A program made the position numbers and the translations under genes. The notes beneath the pieces were generated by a model that had not been told where the DNA came from, made no database searches, and worked only from the letters and a program-made list of their open reading frames with translations. 64,000 bases of DNA, from contig NZ_CP026538.1 of assembly GCF_004135975.1 (NCBI RefSeq), positions 930,001 through 994,000 on the forward strand. Reading direction: 5' to 3'. This DNA is from Solidesulfovibrio carbinolicus (GTDB taxonomy: Bacteria; Desulfobacterota; Desulfovibrionia; Desulfovibrionales; Desulfovibrionaceae). This document shows positions 34,331-41,659 of this stretch, piece by piece. The stretch's first letter is position 1. Every line of letters begins with the position of its first letter.

Positions 34331-35227
34331 TTAGAAGGGGTTTCGTTGGGGTTTGGGGGCGGCGGCCAGATTAAGGACATTGGCCCAGGCTTCGGCCAGG
34401 GCTTCGGCCAAGGGGCCGCCGTATTCCGGGAGCGTTTGCCGGGCGGCCATGGCGGCGGTCACGTCCGGGCTGTAGGGCAGCCGGCCGACGATGGGCCGGC
34501 CGGCGTCGCGGCAGGCGTCCTCGATGCGGGCGGCCTCGTCGGCGTTGAGGTCGGCCTTGTTGAGGAGCACGGCCGTTGGCAGCTTGAAGTGGTCGCAAAG
34601 CGTGGCCACCCGGCCGAGGTCGTGGCTGCCCGAGGGCGTGGGCTCGGTGACCAGCACGGCCAGGCTCGCGCCGGTGATGGAACTGACTACGGGGCAGGCA
34701 ATGCCCGGCGCGCCGTCGGCCAGGATGAGGTCGCGGCCTTGCTCCTTGGCCAGGGCCTTGGCCTTTTGGCGCAGCAGGGCGACCAGGCGGCCGGAATTCT
34801 CCGCGCCGGGATCGAGCCTGGCGTGGACAAAGGGGCCAAAGCGGGTGTCGGACACGGCCGAGACGCCGCAGGTGCGGGGGGTGAACAGGATGGCCTGGCG
34901 TGGGCACAGAACGACGCAGACCTTGCAGCCTTCGCAGTGGGCCGGGTTTATGACGAACCGGTCCCGATCGGCGGCGGACACGGCCCCGTAGCGGCAGCGG
35001 GCGGCGCATTCGCCGCAGCCGTCGCAGCGCGCCGGGTCGATGGCGGCCAGATGGCCGGCCACGAAGGGTTCGCGCCGGGAATTACGCGGGGCCAGCAGGA
35101 TGTGCAGGTCCGGGGCGTCCACGTCGAGGTCGCACAGGACGGCATTGCGGCTCATGGCGGCAAAGGCGGCCGTCACGGACGTTTTGCCGGCCCCTCCCTT
35201 GCCGCTTAAGACCACGATCTCAGGCAT
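34331..35227 (-). CDS. MinD-type ATPase with inserted ferredoxin domain (second)
   Basis: 298 residues. Deviant Walker A LSGKGGAGKTS (about 6-16); an inserted two-cluster ferredoxin module CDGCGECAARC and CEGCKVCVVLCP (about 65-105); then DGAPGIACPV and LVTEPTPSGSHDL of the MinD/ParA fold. This matches the paired ATPases of Desulfovibrio ORP complexes and of archaeal Nbp-like systems, proposed to load or move metal-sulfur clusters. It overlaps the stop of the paralogous upstream gene by eight bases, so translation is coupled. Confidence 0.85.
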   Translation of the reverse strand: MPEIVVLSGKGGAGKTSVTAAFAAMSRNAVLCDLDVDAPDLHILLAPRNSRREPFVAGHLAAIDPARCDGCGECAARCRYGAVSAADRDRFVINPAHCEGCKVCVVLCPRQAILFTPRTCGVSAVSDTRFGPFVHARLDPGAENSGRLVALLRQKAKALAKEQGRDLILADGAPGIACPVVSSITGASLAVLVTEPTPSGSHDLGRVATLCDHFKLPTAVLLNKADLNADEAARIEDACRDAGRPIVGRLPYSPDVTAAMAARQTLPEYGGPLAEALAEAWANVLNLAAAPKPQRNPF

Positions 35228-36137
35228 GGGCGGCCTCCCGGGCGGTTTGGGGCAGCTCGGCCAGGGATCGAGCCAGGGCGAAGCACGCGGCCCGGTAGTG
35301 GGCTCCGGCTTCGTGGAGCAGGCCGCCCCGGGCGTAGGTTTCGGCCACGACGCGGTCGTTGGCGATCTCGGCCAGAACGGGCAGGTTGTGCCCCCGGCAC
35401 AGGGCCAGCAGTTCGGGCGTACCCGGTCCGGAGCGGTTGATGGCCACGGCCATGGGTTTGCCCAGCGGCGTGAACGCCTCCACGGCCAGTTCGAAATCGT
35501 GGATGCCAAAGGGCGTGGGTTCGGCCACCAGCAGCACGGCGTCGGCCCCGGACACGGTGGTCACGGCCGGGCAGCTCACCCCGGGCGGGGCGTCGATGAG
35601 CACGTCGGCGGCTGGCTCGGCGATCCGGGCCAGCCGGGCCAACACAGCGCGAATGAGCGGCGGGCTTTGGGCCTCGCCGATGCGCAGCCGCCCGGCCAGA
35701 TAACCGGCCGTCTCGGTGGCGCCTTCCTCAATGCGGCCAAGCTCGCGGGAGCCGGCGACCAGCGCGCCAGTGGGGCACACGGCCAGACAGCCCCCGCAGC
35801 CGTGGCACATCTCTGGGAAAACCAGCGGCTTGCCGGCCATGACCGTGACCGCGCCGAACTGGCATAGCTCCCGGCAGGCCCCGCAGTCGGCGCACAGGGC
35901 GGCCTCGGCCACCATGGGGACTTCGAGCTTGGCCGTCTCGGCCCGGCGGATGACCGGGCGCAAAAACAGGTGGAGGTTGGGTTCCTCGACGTCGCAGTCC
36001 ACGGCCAACACCGGCCGGCACAGGGCCTGGCTCCAGATGCTGGCCAGGGCGGCCGTGACGGTGGTCTTGCCTGTGCCGCCCTTGCCGCTGGCAATGGCCA
36101 GACGCAGGCCTTTTTTCCCGGCACGCGTTATGACCAT
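35220..36137 (-). CDS. MinD-type ATPase with inserted ferredoxin domain (first)
   Basis: 305 residues, paralogous to the next gene. Walker A ASGKGGTGKTT (about 17-27), DVEEPNLH, ferredoxin insert CADCGACRELC and CHGCGGCLAVCP (about 82-122), and IDAPPGVSCPAVTT plus VAEPTPFGIHDF. The tandem pair probably forms a heterodimer in which ATP hydrolysis is coupled to Fe-S electron transfer or cluster delivery. The start ATG 36137 is preferred because AAAGGA lies 6 bases upstream; ATG 36155 lacks one. It is part of the minus-strand ORP-like cluster. Confidence 0.85.
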   Translation of the reverse strand: MVITRAGKKGLRLAIASGKGGTGKTTVTAALASIWSQALCRPVLAVDCDVEEPNLHLFLRPVIRRAETAKLEVPMVAEAALCADCGACRELCQFGAVTVMAGKPLVFPEMCHGCGGCLAVCPTGALVAGSRELGRIEEGATETAGYLAGRLRIGEAQSPPLIRAVLARLARIAEPAADVLIDAPPGVSCPAVTTVSGADAVLLVAEPTPFGIHDFELAVEAFTPLGKPMAVAINRSGPGTPELLALCRGHNLPVLAEIANDRVVAETYARGGLLHEAGAHYRAACFALARSLAELPQTAREAAHA

Positions 36138-36185
36138 GGCCGGTCCTTTGGCCATGGGGGCAGCATGTTCGTTGCTTTCACGGCC

Positions 36186-36518
36186 TTAGCCCGCCTGGCC
36201 GGCGCGGTAGGCGGCCACGGCTTCGCCCACGGTGCGGCCGTCGAAGCCTTCGACGGCCGTCAGCCCGGCGGCCTTGAGGGCGGCGGCGGCCTTGGGGCCG
36301 ACCACGCCCGAGAGCACGACGGAGGCTCCGGCGTCGGCCAGGCGGCGGGCGGCTTCCAGCCCGGCCCCGTGGGCCATGGCCTGGGAGGAGCCGTTGTCGA
36401 GATAGGTGACGTTGCCGGCGGGGTCCACGAGGACGAAGCCGGCGGCCCGGCCGAAGCGCGGGTCCACGGCGTCGGCCAGGGTGGGGCCTTCGCTGCTGAC
36501 GGCGATGATGGTGTGCAT
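36186..36518 (-). CDS. NifX/ORP-like cofactor-binding protein
   Basis: 110 residues: HTIIAVSSEGPTLADAVDPR, FGRAAGFVLVD, then a GAGLEAARRLADAGASVVLSG segment typical of NifX/ORP (orange protein) domains. The Desulfovibrio orange protein holds a unique Mo-Cu-sulfide cluster with few or no cysteine ligands, and this protein has no cysteine at all, compatible with that binding mode but not proof. I start it at ATG 36518 because GGAG lies 6 bases upstream; ATG 36530 is possible. Of the three NifX-like genes in the cluster it is the best ORP candidate. Confidence 0.7.
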   Translation of the reverse strand: MHTIIAVSSEGPTLADAVDPRFGRAAGFVLVDPAGNVTYLDNGSSQAMAHGAGLEAARRLADAGASVVLSGVVGPKAAAALKAAGLTAVEGFDGRTVGEAVAAYRAGQAG

Positions 36519-36533
36519 ATTGTTCTCCATGGT

Positions 36534-37028
36534 TCAGGCCTGGGCGTTTTGGCCGGTTTCCTGGCTCTGGGCCGCAGCCAACGCGCCGCCGGCGATCATC
36601 CAGCGGTGGACGGCCTCGCGCACGGCGGCGGCGGCCAGATAGGCGCAGTGGCGGTCGTCGTCGGGAAACCGGCCGACAGCCGCGACCACGGCCGCTTCAT
36701 CAATGTCCACGGCTTCGTCCAGGGTCTTGCCCACGGCCAGGGACGCGGCGGTGGCGGCGGCGATGAGGCTTGAGGCGCAGCCGTCGGTGTCGAAGTCGGT
36801 GGCCGTGACGCGCTCGCCGGAAACGAGCAGGGCGATGGTGATGGTGTCGCCGCAGGAGCCCTTGACCGTGCCGAAAGTGGTCGGCGCTTCCAGGCGCGCC
36901 CGGTTTGGCGCGTCGCGCCAGACGGCAAAGCCTTTTTCGCCGAAGCGGGCGATGAGGTCGTCGCGCTGCTCCTGCTCGAAGACGTCGAGCAGCATGTCGA
37001 GGGTGTCCTTGTCGGGGCTAGCCGGCAT
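36534..37028 (-). CDS. NifU/IscU-like scaffold protein
   Basis: 164 residues resembling the NifU N-terminal/IscU Fe-S scaffold. The three conserved cysteines are visible in GSCGDTI (about 59), DGCASSLI (about 83) and RHCAYLA (about 126), with the family's spacing. An extra N-terminal helix (DTLDMLLDVFEQEQRDDLI) precedes the core. It likely assembles or holds an Fe-S or mixed-metal cluster for the ATPases around it. It overlaps the Mrp gene stop by 11 bases and precedes the NifX/ORP-like gene by 15 bases. Confidence 0.8.
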   Translation of the reverse strand: MPASPDKDTLDMLLDVFEQEQRDDLIARFGEKGFAVWRDAPNRARLEAPTTFGTVKGSCGDTITIALLVSGERVTATDFDTDGCASSLIAAATAASLAVGKTLDEAVDIDEAAVVAAVGRFPDDDRHCAYLAAAAVREAVHRWMIAGGALAAAQSQETGQNAQA

Positions 37029-37896
37029 GGGCGGCCTCCTGGGCGTCCTTGGCCTGCGGGGCGGCGGCCGGTCCCACGGCCTGGACGGCGGCGGCCAGGA
37101 TGGGCTTAAAGGCGGCGGCCGCCGGTCCCTGGCCGGCCACGGCTAGGTAGACGTCGCCGTCGTCGCCGGAGCGGGCCACTTCCGGGTCGATGGGCAGCCG
37201 GCCCAAAAACGGCACGCCGGCTTCTTCGGCCAGGCGCTCGCCGCCGCCGGTGCTGAAGATATGGTGGGTCGCGCCGCAGTCCGGGCAGACAAACCCGCTC
37301 AAGTTTTCGACAATGCCGAGGATGGGGTTGCCGAGCTGGCGGCAGAAGGTGATGGAGCGGCGCACGTCGTCCACGGCCACGTCCTGGGGCGAGGTGACGA
37401 TGAGTCCCAGGGCCTTTTGGCCGAAAATCTGGAGCACGGACAGGGGTTCGTCCCCGGTGCCCGGGGGGCAGTCAACCACCAGCACGTCGCGCGTGCCCCA
37501 GTCAACCTGCTCGGCCAGCTGGGCGATGACCCCGGCCTTGGCCGGCCCGCGCCAGATGACGGCGTCGTCGCGGCTGGGCAGAAGCAGGCCGATGGACATG
37601 ACGCCGAGGTTCCAGTGCCACTCCACGGGCAACATGCCGCGCGCGGACATGCCGGGCTTGAAACCGGTGAGCTTGAGCAGGCGCGGGATGCTCGGGCCGT
37701 GGACGTCCACGTCGAGCAATCCCGTGCGCAGGCCCTCCATGGCCAATCCGGCGGCCAGATTGGCGGCCACGGTGGACTTGCCCACGCCGCCCTTGCCCGA
37801 GAGCACGACAATGACGGATCGGACCTGGTCCAGGCCGGTGGCTTTGGGCTTGCCGCCGATTTCTTCGTTGAGGTCGCGAAGGCCTTGTTCATTCAT
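37018..37896 (-). CDS. mrp: Mrp/NBP35 family Fe-S carrier ATPase
   Basis: 292 residues. Deviant Walker A LSGKGGVGKST (about 32-42), DVHGPSIPRLL, VDCPPGTGDEPL, VTSPQDVAVDDVRRS, and the CPDCG motif (about 210) that binds a bridging 4Fe-4S cluster in Mrp/Nbp35 dimers. It donates clusters to apo-proteins; in Desulfovibrio an Mrp-type ATPase belongs to the ORP complex and inserts its Mo-Cu cluster. Its start overlaps the preceding gene by eight bases with GGAG upstream. Confidence 0.9.
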   Translation of the reverse strand: MNEQGLRDLNEEIGGKPKATGLDQVRSVIVVLSGKGGVGKSTVAANLAAGLAMEGLRTGLLDVDVHGPSIPRLLKLTGFKPGMSARGMLPVEWHWNLGVMSIGLLLPSRDDAVIWRGPAKAGVIAQLAEQVDWGTRDVLVVDCPPGTGDEPLSVLQIFGQKALGLIVTSPQDVAVDDVRRSITFCRQLGNPILGIVENLSGFVCPDCGATHHIFSTGGGERLAEEAGVPFLGRLPIDPEVARSGDDGDVYLAVAGQGPAAAAFKPILAAAVQAVGPAAAPQAKDAQEAAHAG

Positions 37897-38338
37897 GGCG
37901 AAGCAACTCCGTCAGGTTGTCCCGTCGGCCCGGTCGGCCCGGACGGCCCGGGCCGGAGGCGATCCGGCCCGGGCGAGCGCCAGGGGCGAGCAGGGCGTCG
38001 AGGCGGTTATGCGCGATGGCGGCCAGCACGTCGGTCACGTCGCCGTTTATCCAGGCGGACACGGTGATGCCGCGCCGGGCAAAGGGGGCCAGGCAGCAGC
38101 AGGTGGCCCCGCCGCAGACCAGATGGCCGACGTCGGCGGCGGCGAGCAGGGTGGCCAGAGCCGGCAGCCCGCCCGGCGGCATGGGCCAGGAGACCAGGGC
38201 GGCCACGCCGTCCGTGCCCAGGGCAAAGCAGCAAAACGTGGATGCCGTCTCCAGCAGGGTGGCGAGCCTGGGACCGTGGCAGGCCAGACATACCCGGCAG
38301 GGCGGCGTGGGAAAGGGATGGCGTGGTTTTGGCGGCAT
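37889..38338 (-). CDS. Cysteine-rich NifX-like protein, first gene of the ORP-like cluster
   Basis: 149 residues. The core (LPALATLLAAADVGHLVCGG, then ARRGITVSAWINGDVTDVLA) follows the NifX/dinitrogenase-cofactor fold, but the protein has an unusual number of cysteines: CRVCLACHG near the N-terminus, FCCFALG, and CGGATCCCLAPF in the middle. These could bind Fe-S or Mo-type clusters. The GC-rich Arg/Gly/Pro tail (about 120-140) looks disordered. AAGAG lies before the start and a sigma-54-type promoter only about 26 bases upstream, so this gene probably opens the operon. Confidence 0.65.
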   Translation of the reverse strand: MPPKPRHPFPTPPCRVCLACHGPRLATLLETASTFCCFALGTDGVAALVSWPMPPGGLPALATLLAAADVGHLVCGGATCCCLAPFARRGITVSAWINGDVTDVLAAIAHNRLDALLAPGARPGRIASGPGRPGRPGRRDNLTELLRHE

Positions 38339-38362
38339 GGCGGTGCTCTTGGATGCGCCAGA

Positions 38363-38378
38363 GGCAGGAACCGTGCCG
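38363..38378 (-). promoter_or_regulatory. Sigma-54-type promoter of the ORP-like cluster
   Basis: On the minus strand CGGCACGGTTCCTGCC. GG (38377-38376) and GC (38365-38364) are 10 bases apart, and GGCACG matches the -24 half. The predicted start is near 38353, leaving a leader of about 15 bases that still contains the ribosome-binding site. Desulfovibrio vulgaris orp operons are known to be sigma-54 controlled, which supports the call. Confidence 0.6.
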
Positions 38379-38575
38379 AAAATGAGAAGTTTGTTATTTT
38401 AGATGGTTACTGGCGAGACATCAGCGGAGGCCAGGAAGCTGGGGGCTTTCTGGCGAATAATTAGCCCATATTGTGTAATACGGGATTGTAATTCGCCTAT
38501 TTCGTGAAGCGACAGTTGGCTACACTAGATGTAACATGCTGTAATCAAATATGCTCTTGGTCATGGTTTCGGGCG

Positions 38576-38634
38576 AAAAAAGCGCCGACGGCAGGTTGCG
38601 CCGACGCGAGGGGAGGGAGGCGCAGCCTGCCGTC
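38576..38634 (-). terminator. Strong intrinsic terminator (minus strand)
   Basis: A 16-bp stem (one T-G wobble) between 38587-38602 (GACGGCAGGTTGCGCC) and 38619-38634, followed on the minus strand by GGCGCTTTTTT. It insulates the ORP-like promoter from transcription arriving from the NYN gene, or acts as the switch of a leader RNA. Confidence 0.6.
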
Positions 38635-38790
38635 TTATCCAGGTTCCGGGCGAGCCGGGAAGGAACACGTCTCTCAGGCAGCCTGACACCCAGGTGCTCG
38701 GACCGGGAAAGCCTGAACGCCGAGGGCTATTGACCAACCCGGCGAAGGCCGAAAAACAAACGGCCGGAACATTTGTCCCGGCCGCATGGC
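38635..38790. ncRNA. Possible structured RNA or leader
   Basis: Several short stems lie in a row: GTTCC...GGAAC (about 38643-38665), TCAGG-CAG-CCTGA (about 38674-38686), CACCCAGGTG, and CTCGG...CCGAG (about 38697-38724), next to the terminator. A plus-strand promoter candidate (TTGGCT 38516, TGTAAT 38540) would start at about 38552. I could not match it to a known RNA family. Confidence 0.25.
38755..38790 (-). terminator. Hairpin behind the NYN gene
   Basis: CGGCCGGGACAAATGTTCCGG-type stem (about 38761-38784, with CGGCCG ends) followed on the minus strand by TTTGTTTTT. It lies after the NYN gene and its repeat element. Confidence 0.6.
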
Positions 38791-38823
38791 GTCAAAACTG
38801 GCAGGCCCGAAGCGGGGCGGCTG

Positions 38824-38924
38824 TAGCGTTCCTTAACAAATACGGTAGTATTTAGAAGAAAAACCTCTGGTTCTCATGTCTTGTCTACGCAATGCCTTAT
38901 GCGCTTTTCGCGGACGCGCCACTA
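38824..38924 (+). repeat. TA-flanked MITE-like repeat, copy 4
   Basis: 101 bp: left end degraded (TAGCGTTCC), AATACGGTAGTATT, right end CTTTTCGCGGACGCG then CCACTA. Unlike most copies, it is the right end whose TAG (38924-38922, minus) is the neighbouring gene's stop codon. Confidence 0.7.
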
Positions 38925-39521
38925 GGACATGACCCGGGCTTCGCGGGCCACTTCGTGGGCAAACTCGTCGATCCACCAGATGCGGTCGGCCCGGCACTGG
39001 AGGTCGGTGGAGACGCCGTTTTTAAAGACGAGCAGCTCAAAGCGCTTGTTTTTCTCGGTGATGTACTCCACGGCGTCGAGGAGGTCGCTGTCGCCGGAAG
39101 AGAGAATGAGCGTGTCGTAGTTCTCGATATGGGTCAGCGCCAGGGTGGCCAGGCCCACATCGACGCCCTTTTGCTGTTCGCGGCTCAAACGGTGGGCCCG
39201 GTCGTTGGGGCAGGTGACGGGCACCTTGCGGCGGCACTGCTCGCAGTAGAGTTCGTTGATTTCGCTGGTGCGCAGTTCGTAGAGCTTGGTGATGATTTTC
39301 GGTCCCTGGGGCGGGGCGGAGCGCATCCAGTTGTAGAAGGCGATCTGGGATTCCGGGGTGGGATGGGGGATGGAATTGAGATAATAGGCGCGCCAGATGG
39401 GGGTTTCGGCTTCCAGTTTGTTGCGCAGTTTGACATAGTCAATACTATATTCCCTACTGAAATAGGATTGCCCCCGGTACATGTAGCCAGCGTCAATGAG
39501 CCACAATCGGCGATTGGTCAT
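38922..39521 (-). CDS. NYN-domain (LabA/DUF88) nuclease-like protein
   Basis: 199 residues. The PIN-like NYN fold shows acidic residues in LIDAGYMYR (about 7-15), KGVDVGLATLAL (about 119-130) and LSSGDSDLLDAVEYI (about 142-156), the expected metal-binding set of single-strand ribonucleases. A zinc ribbon-like insert CEQCRRKVPVTC lies at about 93-104. Likely acts in RNA metabolism; targets unknown. The start follows AGGA. Its stop codon lies in a repeat element. It is divergent from the Csd4-like gene. Confidence 0.8.
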   Translation of the reverse strand: MTNRRLWLIDAGYMYRGQSYFSREYSIDYVKLRNKLEAETPIWRAYYLNSIPHPTPESQIAFYNWMRSAPPQGPKIITKLYELRTSEINELYCEQCRRKVPVTCPNDRAHRLSREQQKGVDVGLATLALTHIENYDTLILSSGDSDLLDAVEYITEKNKRFELLVFKNGVSTDLQCRADRIWWIDEFAHEVAREARVMS

Positions 39522-40015
39522 CGGTACGTCCTGTTTTTTGGGATTTTTAAGCGACAAAAAAGCCAGCTTTAAAAGGTGAGACAGCGGAACTATACAGGAA
39601 CCAGCGGACCTGGGAAGAGGCTTTGCAAAAAAATAATCTACTGTAAAATTAGCGGCTTGTGACTTTATGGAAAGCCAGTGACGGGAAGCTCGCGACGGCT
39701 TGGCCGTGTGACGGCAAACTGGCCATAGGGCATGCGCGCCGGGGCGTGTCGCCTGCACGGCGTGCCGGGACAGGAGGCGCGGCTCGGGGCAGGGCCGTGT
39801 CCGGGACAGCTGTGCAGAGCTGTCCGCGAAAGCGGCGGGCGGTGATGGTCCGCAAGGCAGCCGGGGCGTCGCGGCAGCCGTTTGCCGTCGTGTCGGGCGT
39901 GCTGGGCGTGCTGGGCAGCCCGTCCGGCACGGCGCGTGGGCAAGGTGACTTTTGGGCTGGATTGGCATAGGCTGGCCCCGTCCTGCCACTTCTAACCGCG
40001 CCGCGCCGAGGTCCC
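39522..40015. other. Intergenic region between NYN and Csd4-like genes
   Basis: 494 bases between divergent genes. The first 140 bases are AT-rich (TTTTTT and TAATC tracts at 39625-39660), the probable promoter area for the NYN gene. A perfect 8-bp hairpin GGACAGCT/AGCTGTCC lies at 39804-39825, and a GGCGTGCT direct repeat near 39905. No gene is supported. Confidence 0.4.
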
Positions 40016-41407
40016 ATGCGTTTGCTCACGGCTCTGCTTGTCCTACTTTTCGCCGCCACGGCCGCGCCCTGCGGCAACCTCGACTTTACCCTGCACAAGC
40101 TCGACTCCGGCCGCCCCGGACCGACCATCCTGGTCATCGGCGGCATCCAGGGCGACGAGCCAGGCGGGTTTTCGGCGGCGGCCCTGCTGGTTTCCCATTA
40201 TAAGATCAATTCCGGCGCGGTCTGGGTGGTGCCCAACCTCAATTTCTTAAGCATCATCCGCAGTTCGCGCGGCGTGTACGGCGACATGAACCGCAAGTTC
40301 GCCGACCTTGATCCGGGCGACCCGGAATACGCCGCCGTACAGAAGATCAAGGCCATCATCCGCGACGAGAAGGTCGATGCGGTACTGCATCTGCACGACG
40401 GCTGGGGCTACTACAGCCCGACCGTGGTCAGCGAATGGCAAAATCCCCTGCGCTGGGGCCAGTCGGTCATCATCGACCAGGACAGCGCCGCCGCGCCGCG
40501 CTTCGGCAATCTCCTGGAGCTGGCCGGCCGGGCCGTGGCCGCTGCCAACGAACATCTCTACGAGCCGTTGCATGCCTACCACGTCAAAAACACCCACACC
40601 AAGGACTTAAGCAGCGAGACGGCCAAGGAAATGGCCAAGACGCTGACCTATTTCGCCATCGGCCAGGGCAAGCCGGCCTTTGGCATCGAAGGCAGCAAGA
40701 ATCTGCCGCCGCCCATGCGGTCGTATTACCATCTGCGGGTCATCGAGTCGTTTTTCAAGTCCTTTGGCCTGGATTTCGAACGCACCTTCGAACTGGGCGC
40801 GCCGCAGGTGGCCGAGGCCCTGCAACAAAACATGGCTGTGTCGTTTTTTGGCGACAAGGTGTTTCTCGATCTGCGAAACGCCCGGGAGCGGCTGCGCTTT
40901 ATTCCCCTCAAAAAGGACAGCGCCGTGGAGTACCGGCCGTCCAGCCCCATCCTGGCCCTGGTTTCTGCCGACAAAAGCCTCAAGGTGTATTTCGGCAACA
41001 CCAACGTCACCGAACTCGACCCGCAGTTCGTGGAGTTTGACGCGAGCCTGGCCGCCGTGCCCATGGACATCGACGGCGCGCGCCGGGAGGTGCCCTTCGG
41101 CCGGGTGGTGGACGTGCGGCAGGGCTTTTCCGTGGGCAAGGGCGCGGACTACCGGGTCAACGTCATCGGCTTTTCCAAGCCGGGCCTGACCGACGAAGCC
41201 GATACGGTCATCGGCCGGGGGGAGCTGAAAAAGGAATTTTCCGTGGACAAGGCCGGCCTCGTCTACCGGGTGGAAGTCTACCGGGGCGAGAAGTTTTGCG
41301 GCATGATCCTGGCCAATTTCGTGGCTGATGCGCCGCGCCTGGCCGCGACTGACGACAAGCTCTTGCGAAAGCTCAAAAAGACCGGCGAAATCACCCTCGG
41401 CCGGTAG
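40016..41407 (+). CDS. Csd4/Pgp1-like peptidoglycan DL-carboxypeptidase
   Basis: 463 residues. A signal peptide (LLTALLVLLFAATAAPCG) precedes an M14-type peptidase domain and a C-terminal region of beta character. The zinc site is IGGIQGDEPGG with Gln45 and Glu48 and HLHDGWGYY with His127. The unusual Gln in place of the standard His is the hallmark of Helicobacter Csd4, whose ligands are Gln46, Glu49 and His128. Csd4/Pgp1 trim tripeptides in the cell wall and set helical or vibrioid cell shape, which suits a vibrioid Desulfovibrio-type cell. It probably acts in the periplasm. Its TAG stop is the first triplet of a MITE-like repeat. Confidence 0.8.
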   Translation: MRLLTALLVLLFAATAAPCGNLDFTLHKLDSGRPGPTILVIGGIQGDEPGGFSAAALLVSHYKINSGAVWVVPNLNFLSIIRSSRGVYGDMNRKFADLDPGDPEYAAVQKIKAIIRDEKVDAVLHLHDGWGYYSPTVVSEWQNPLRWGQSVIIDQDSAAAPRFGNLLELAGRAVAAANEHLYEPLHAYHVKNTHTKDLSSETAKEMAKTLTYFAIGQGKPAFGIEGSKNLPPPMRSYYHLRVIESFFKSFGLDFERTFELGAPQVAEALQQNMAVSFFGDKVFLDLRNARERLRFIPLKKDSAVEYRPSSPILALVSADKSLKVYFGNTNVTELDPQFVEFDASLAAVPMDIDGARREVPFGRVVDVRQGFSVGKGADYRVNVIGFSKPGLTDEADTVIGRGELKKEFSVDKAGLVYRVEVYRGEKFCGMILANFVADAPRLAATDDKLLRKLKKTGEITLGR

Positions 41408-41512
41408 TGTCGCATCCCTTGAAAAAAAGCGATAGTATTTTTTAAGAAAAACAAATGGTTTTAGCTCGTTGACTACAAAATACCATATGCGCTTTTCGCG
41501 GACGCGACACTA
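41405..41512 (+). repeat. TA-flanked MITE-like repeat, copy 5 (best preserved)
   Basis: 108 bp from TAGTGTCGCATCC to GGACGCGACACTA, with both TA flanks intact. Internal GATAGTATTTTTTAAG near the left and GCGCTTTTCGCGGACGCG at the right. The left TAG is the stop of the Csd4-like gene. Confidence 0.8.
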
Positions 41513-41573
41513 GCCGGCCGGCCATGCCCAGGCGGTGGCCGGAAAAACACCCGCCGCTTTTGCCAAAAACGAC

Positions 41574-41612
41574 AAACGGCCCGGGAATCGTCGGATTCCC
41601 GGGCCGTTTTTT
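41574..41612. terminator. Bidirectional intrinsic terminator
   Basis: AAACGGCCCGGGAATC (41574-41589) pairs with GATTCCCGGGCCGTTT (41594-41609), loop GTCG, TTTTTT on the plus side and an A-rich flank on the other. It serves the Csd4-like gene and the convergent phenylacetate-CoA ligase. Confidence 0.8.
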
Positions 41613-41659
41613 CAATAGGGTTTGGCTGTCCCCTCGGCGCAGTGCAGGAACGGGACCGT

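Larger units (their letters stand above)
38339..38921. other. Intergenic region between ORP-like cluster and NYN gene
   Basis: 583 bases. From left to right: the sigma-54-type promoter of the cluster (38363-38378, minus), an AT-rich stretch with repeated TGTAA motifs (38475-38545), a strong hairpin (38587-38634) with a minus-strand T-tract, further short stem-loops to about 38735, a second hairpin at about 38758-38784, and a MITE-like repeat (38824-38924). No protein gene is convincing here. Confidence 0.5.

Noticed and set aside
38640-38735. SRP (4.5S) or 6S RNA, because GGGAAGGAAC and GCTCGGACCGGG recall them
   Set aside because: The SRP domain IV core and the long 6S closing stem are both absent.
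38635-38750. A TPP riboswitch, because CTGAGA and GAACCTGGATAA occur on the minus strand
   Set aside because: The conserved GGCUGAGA and the GGUAAUxCC block are broken and spacing is wrong, so this is not supported.
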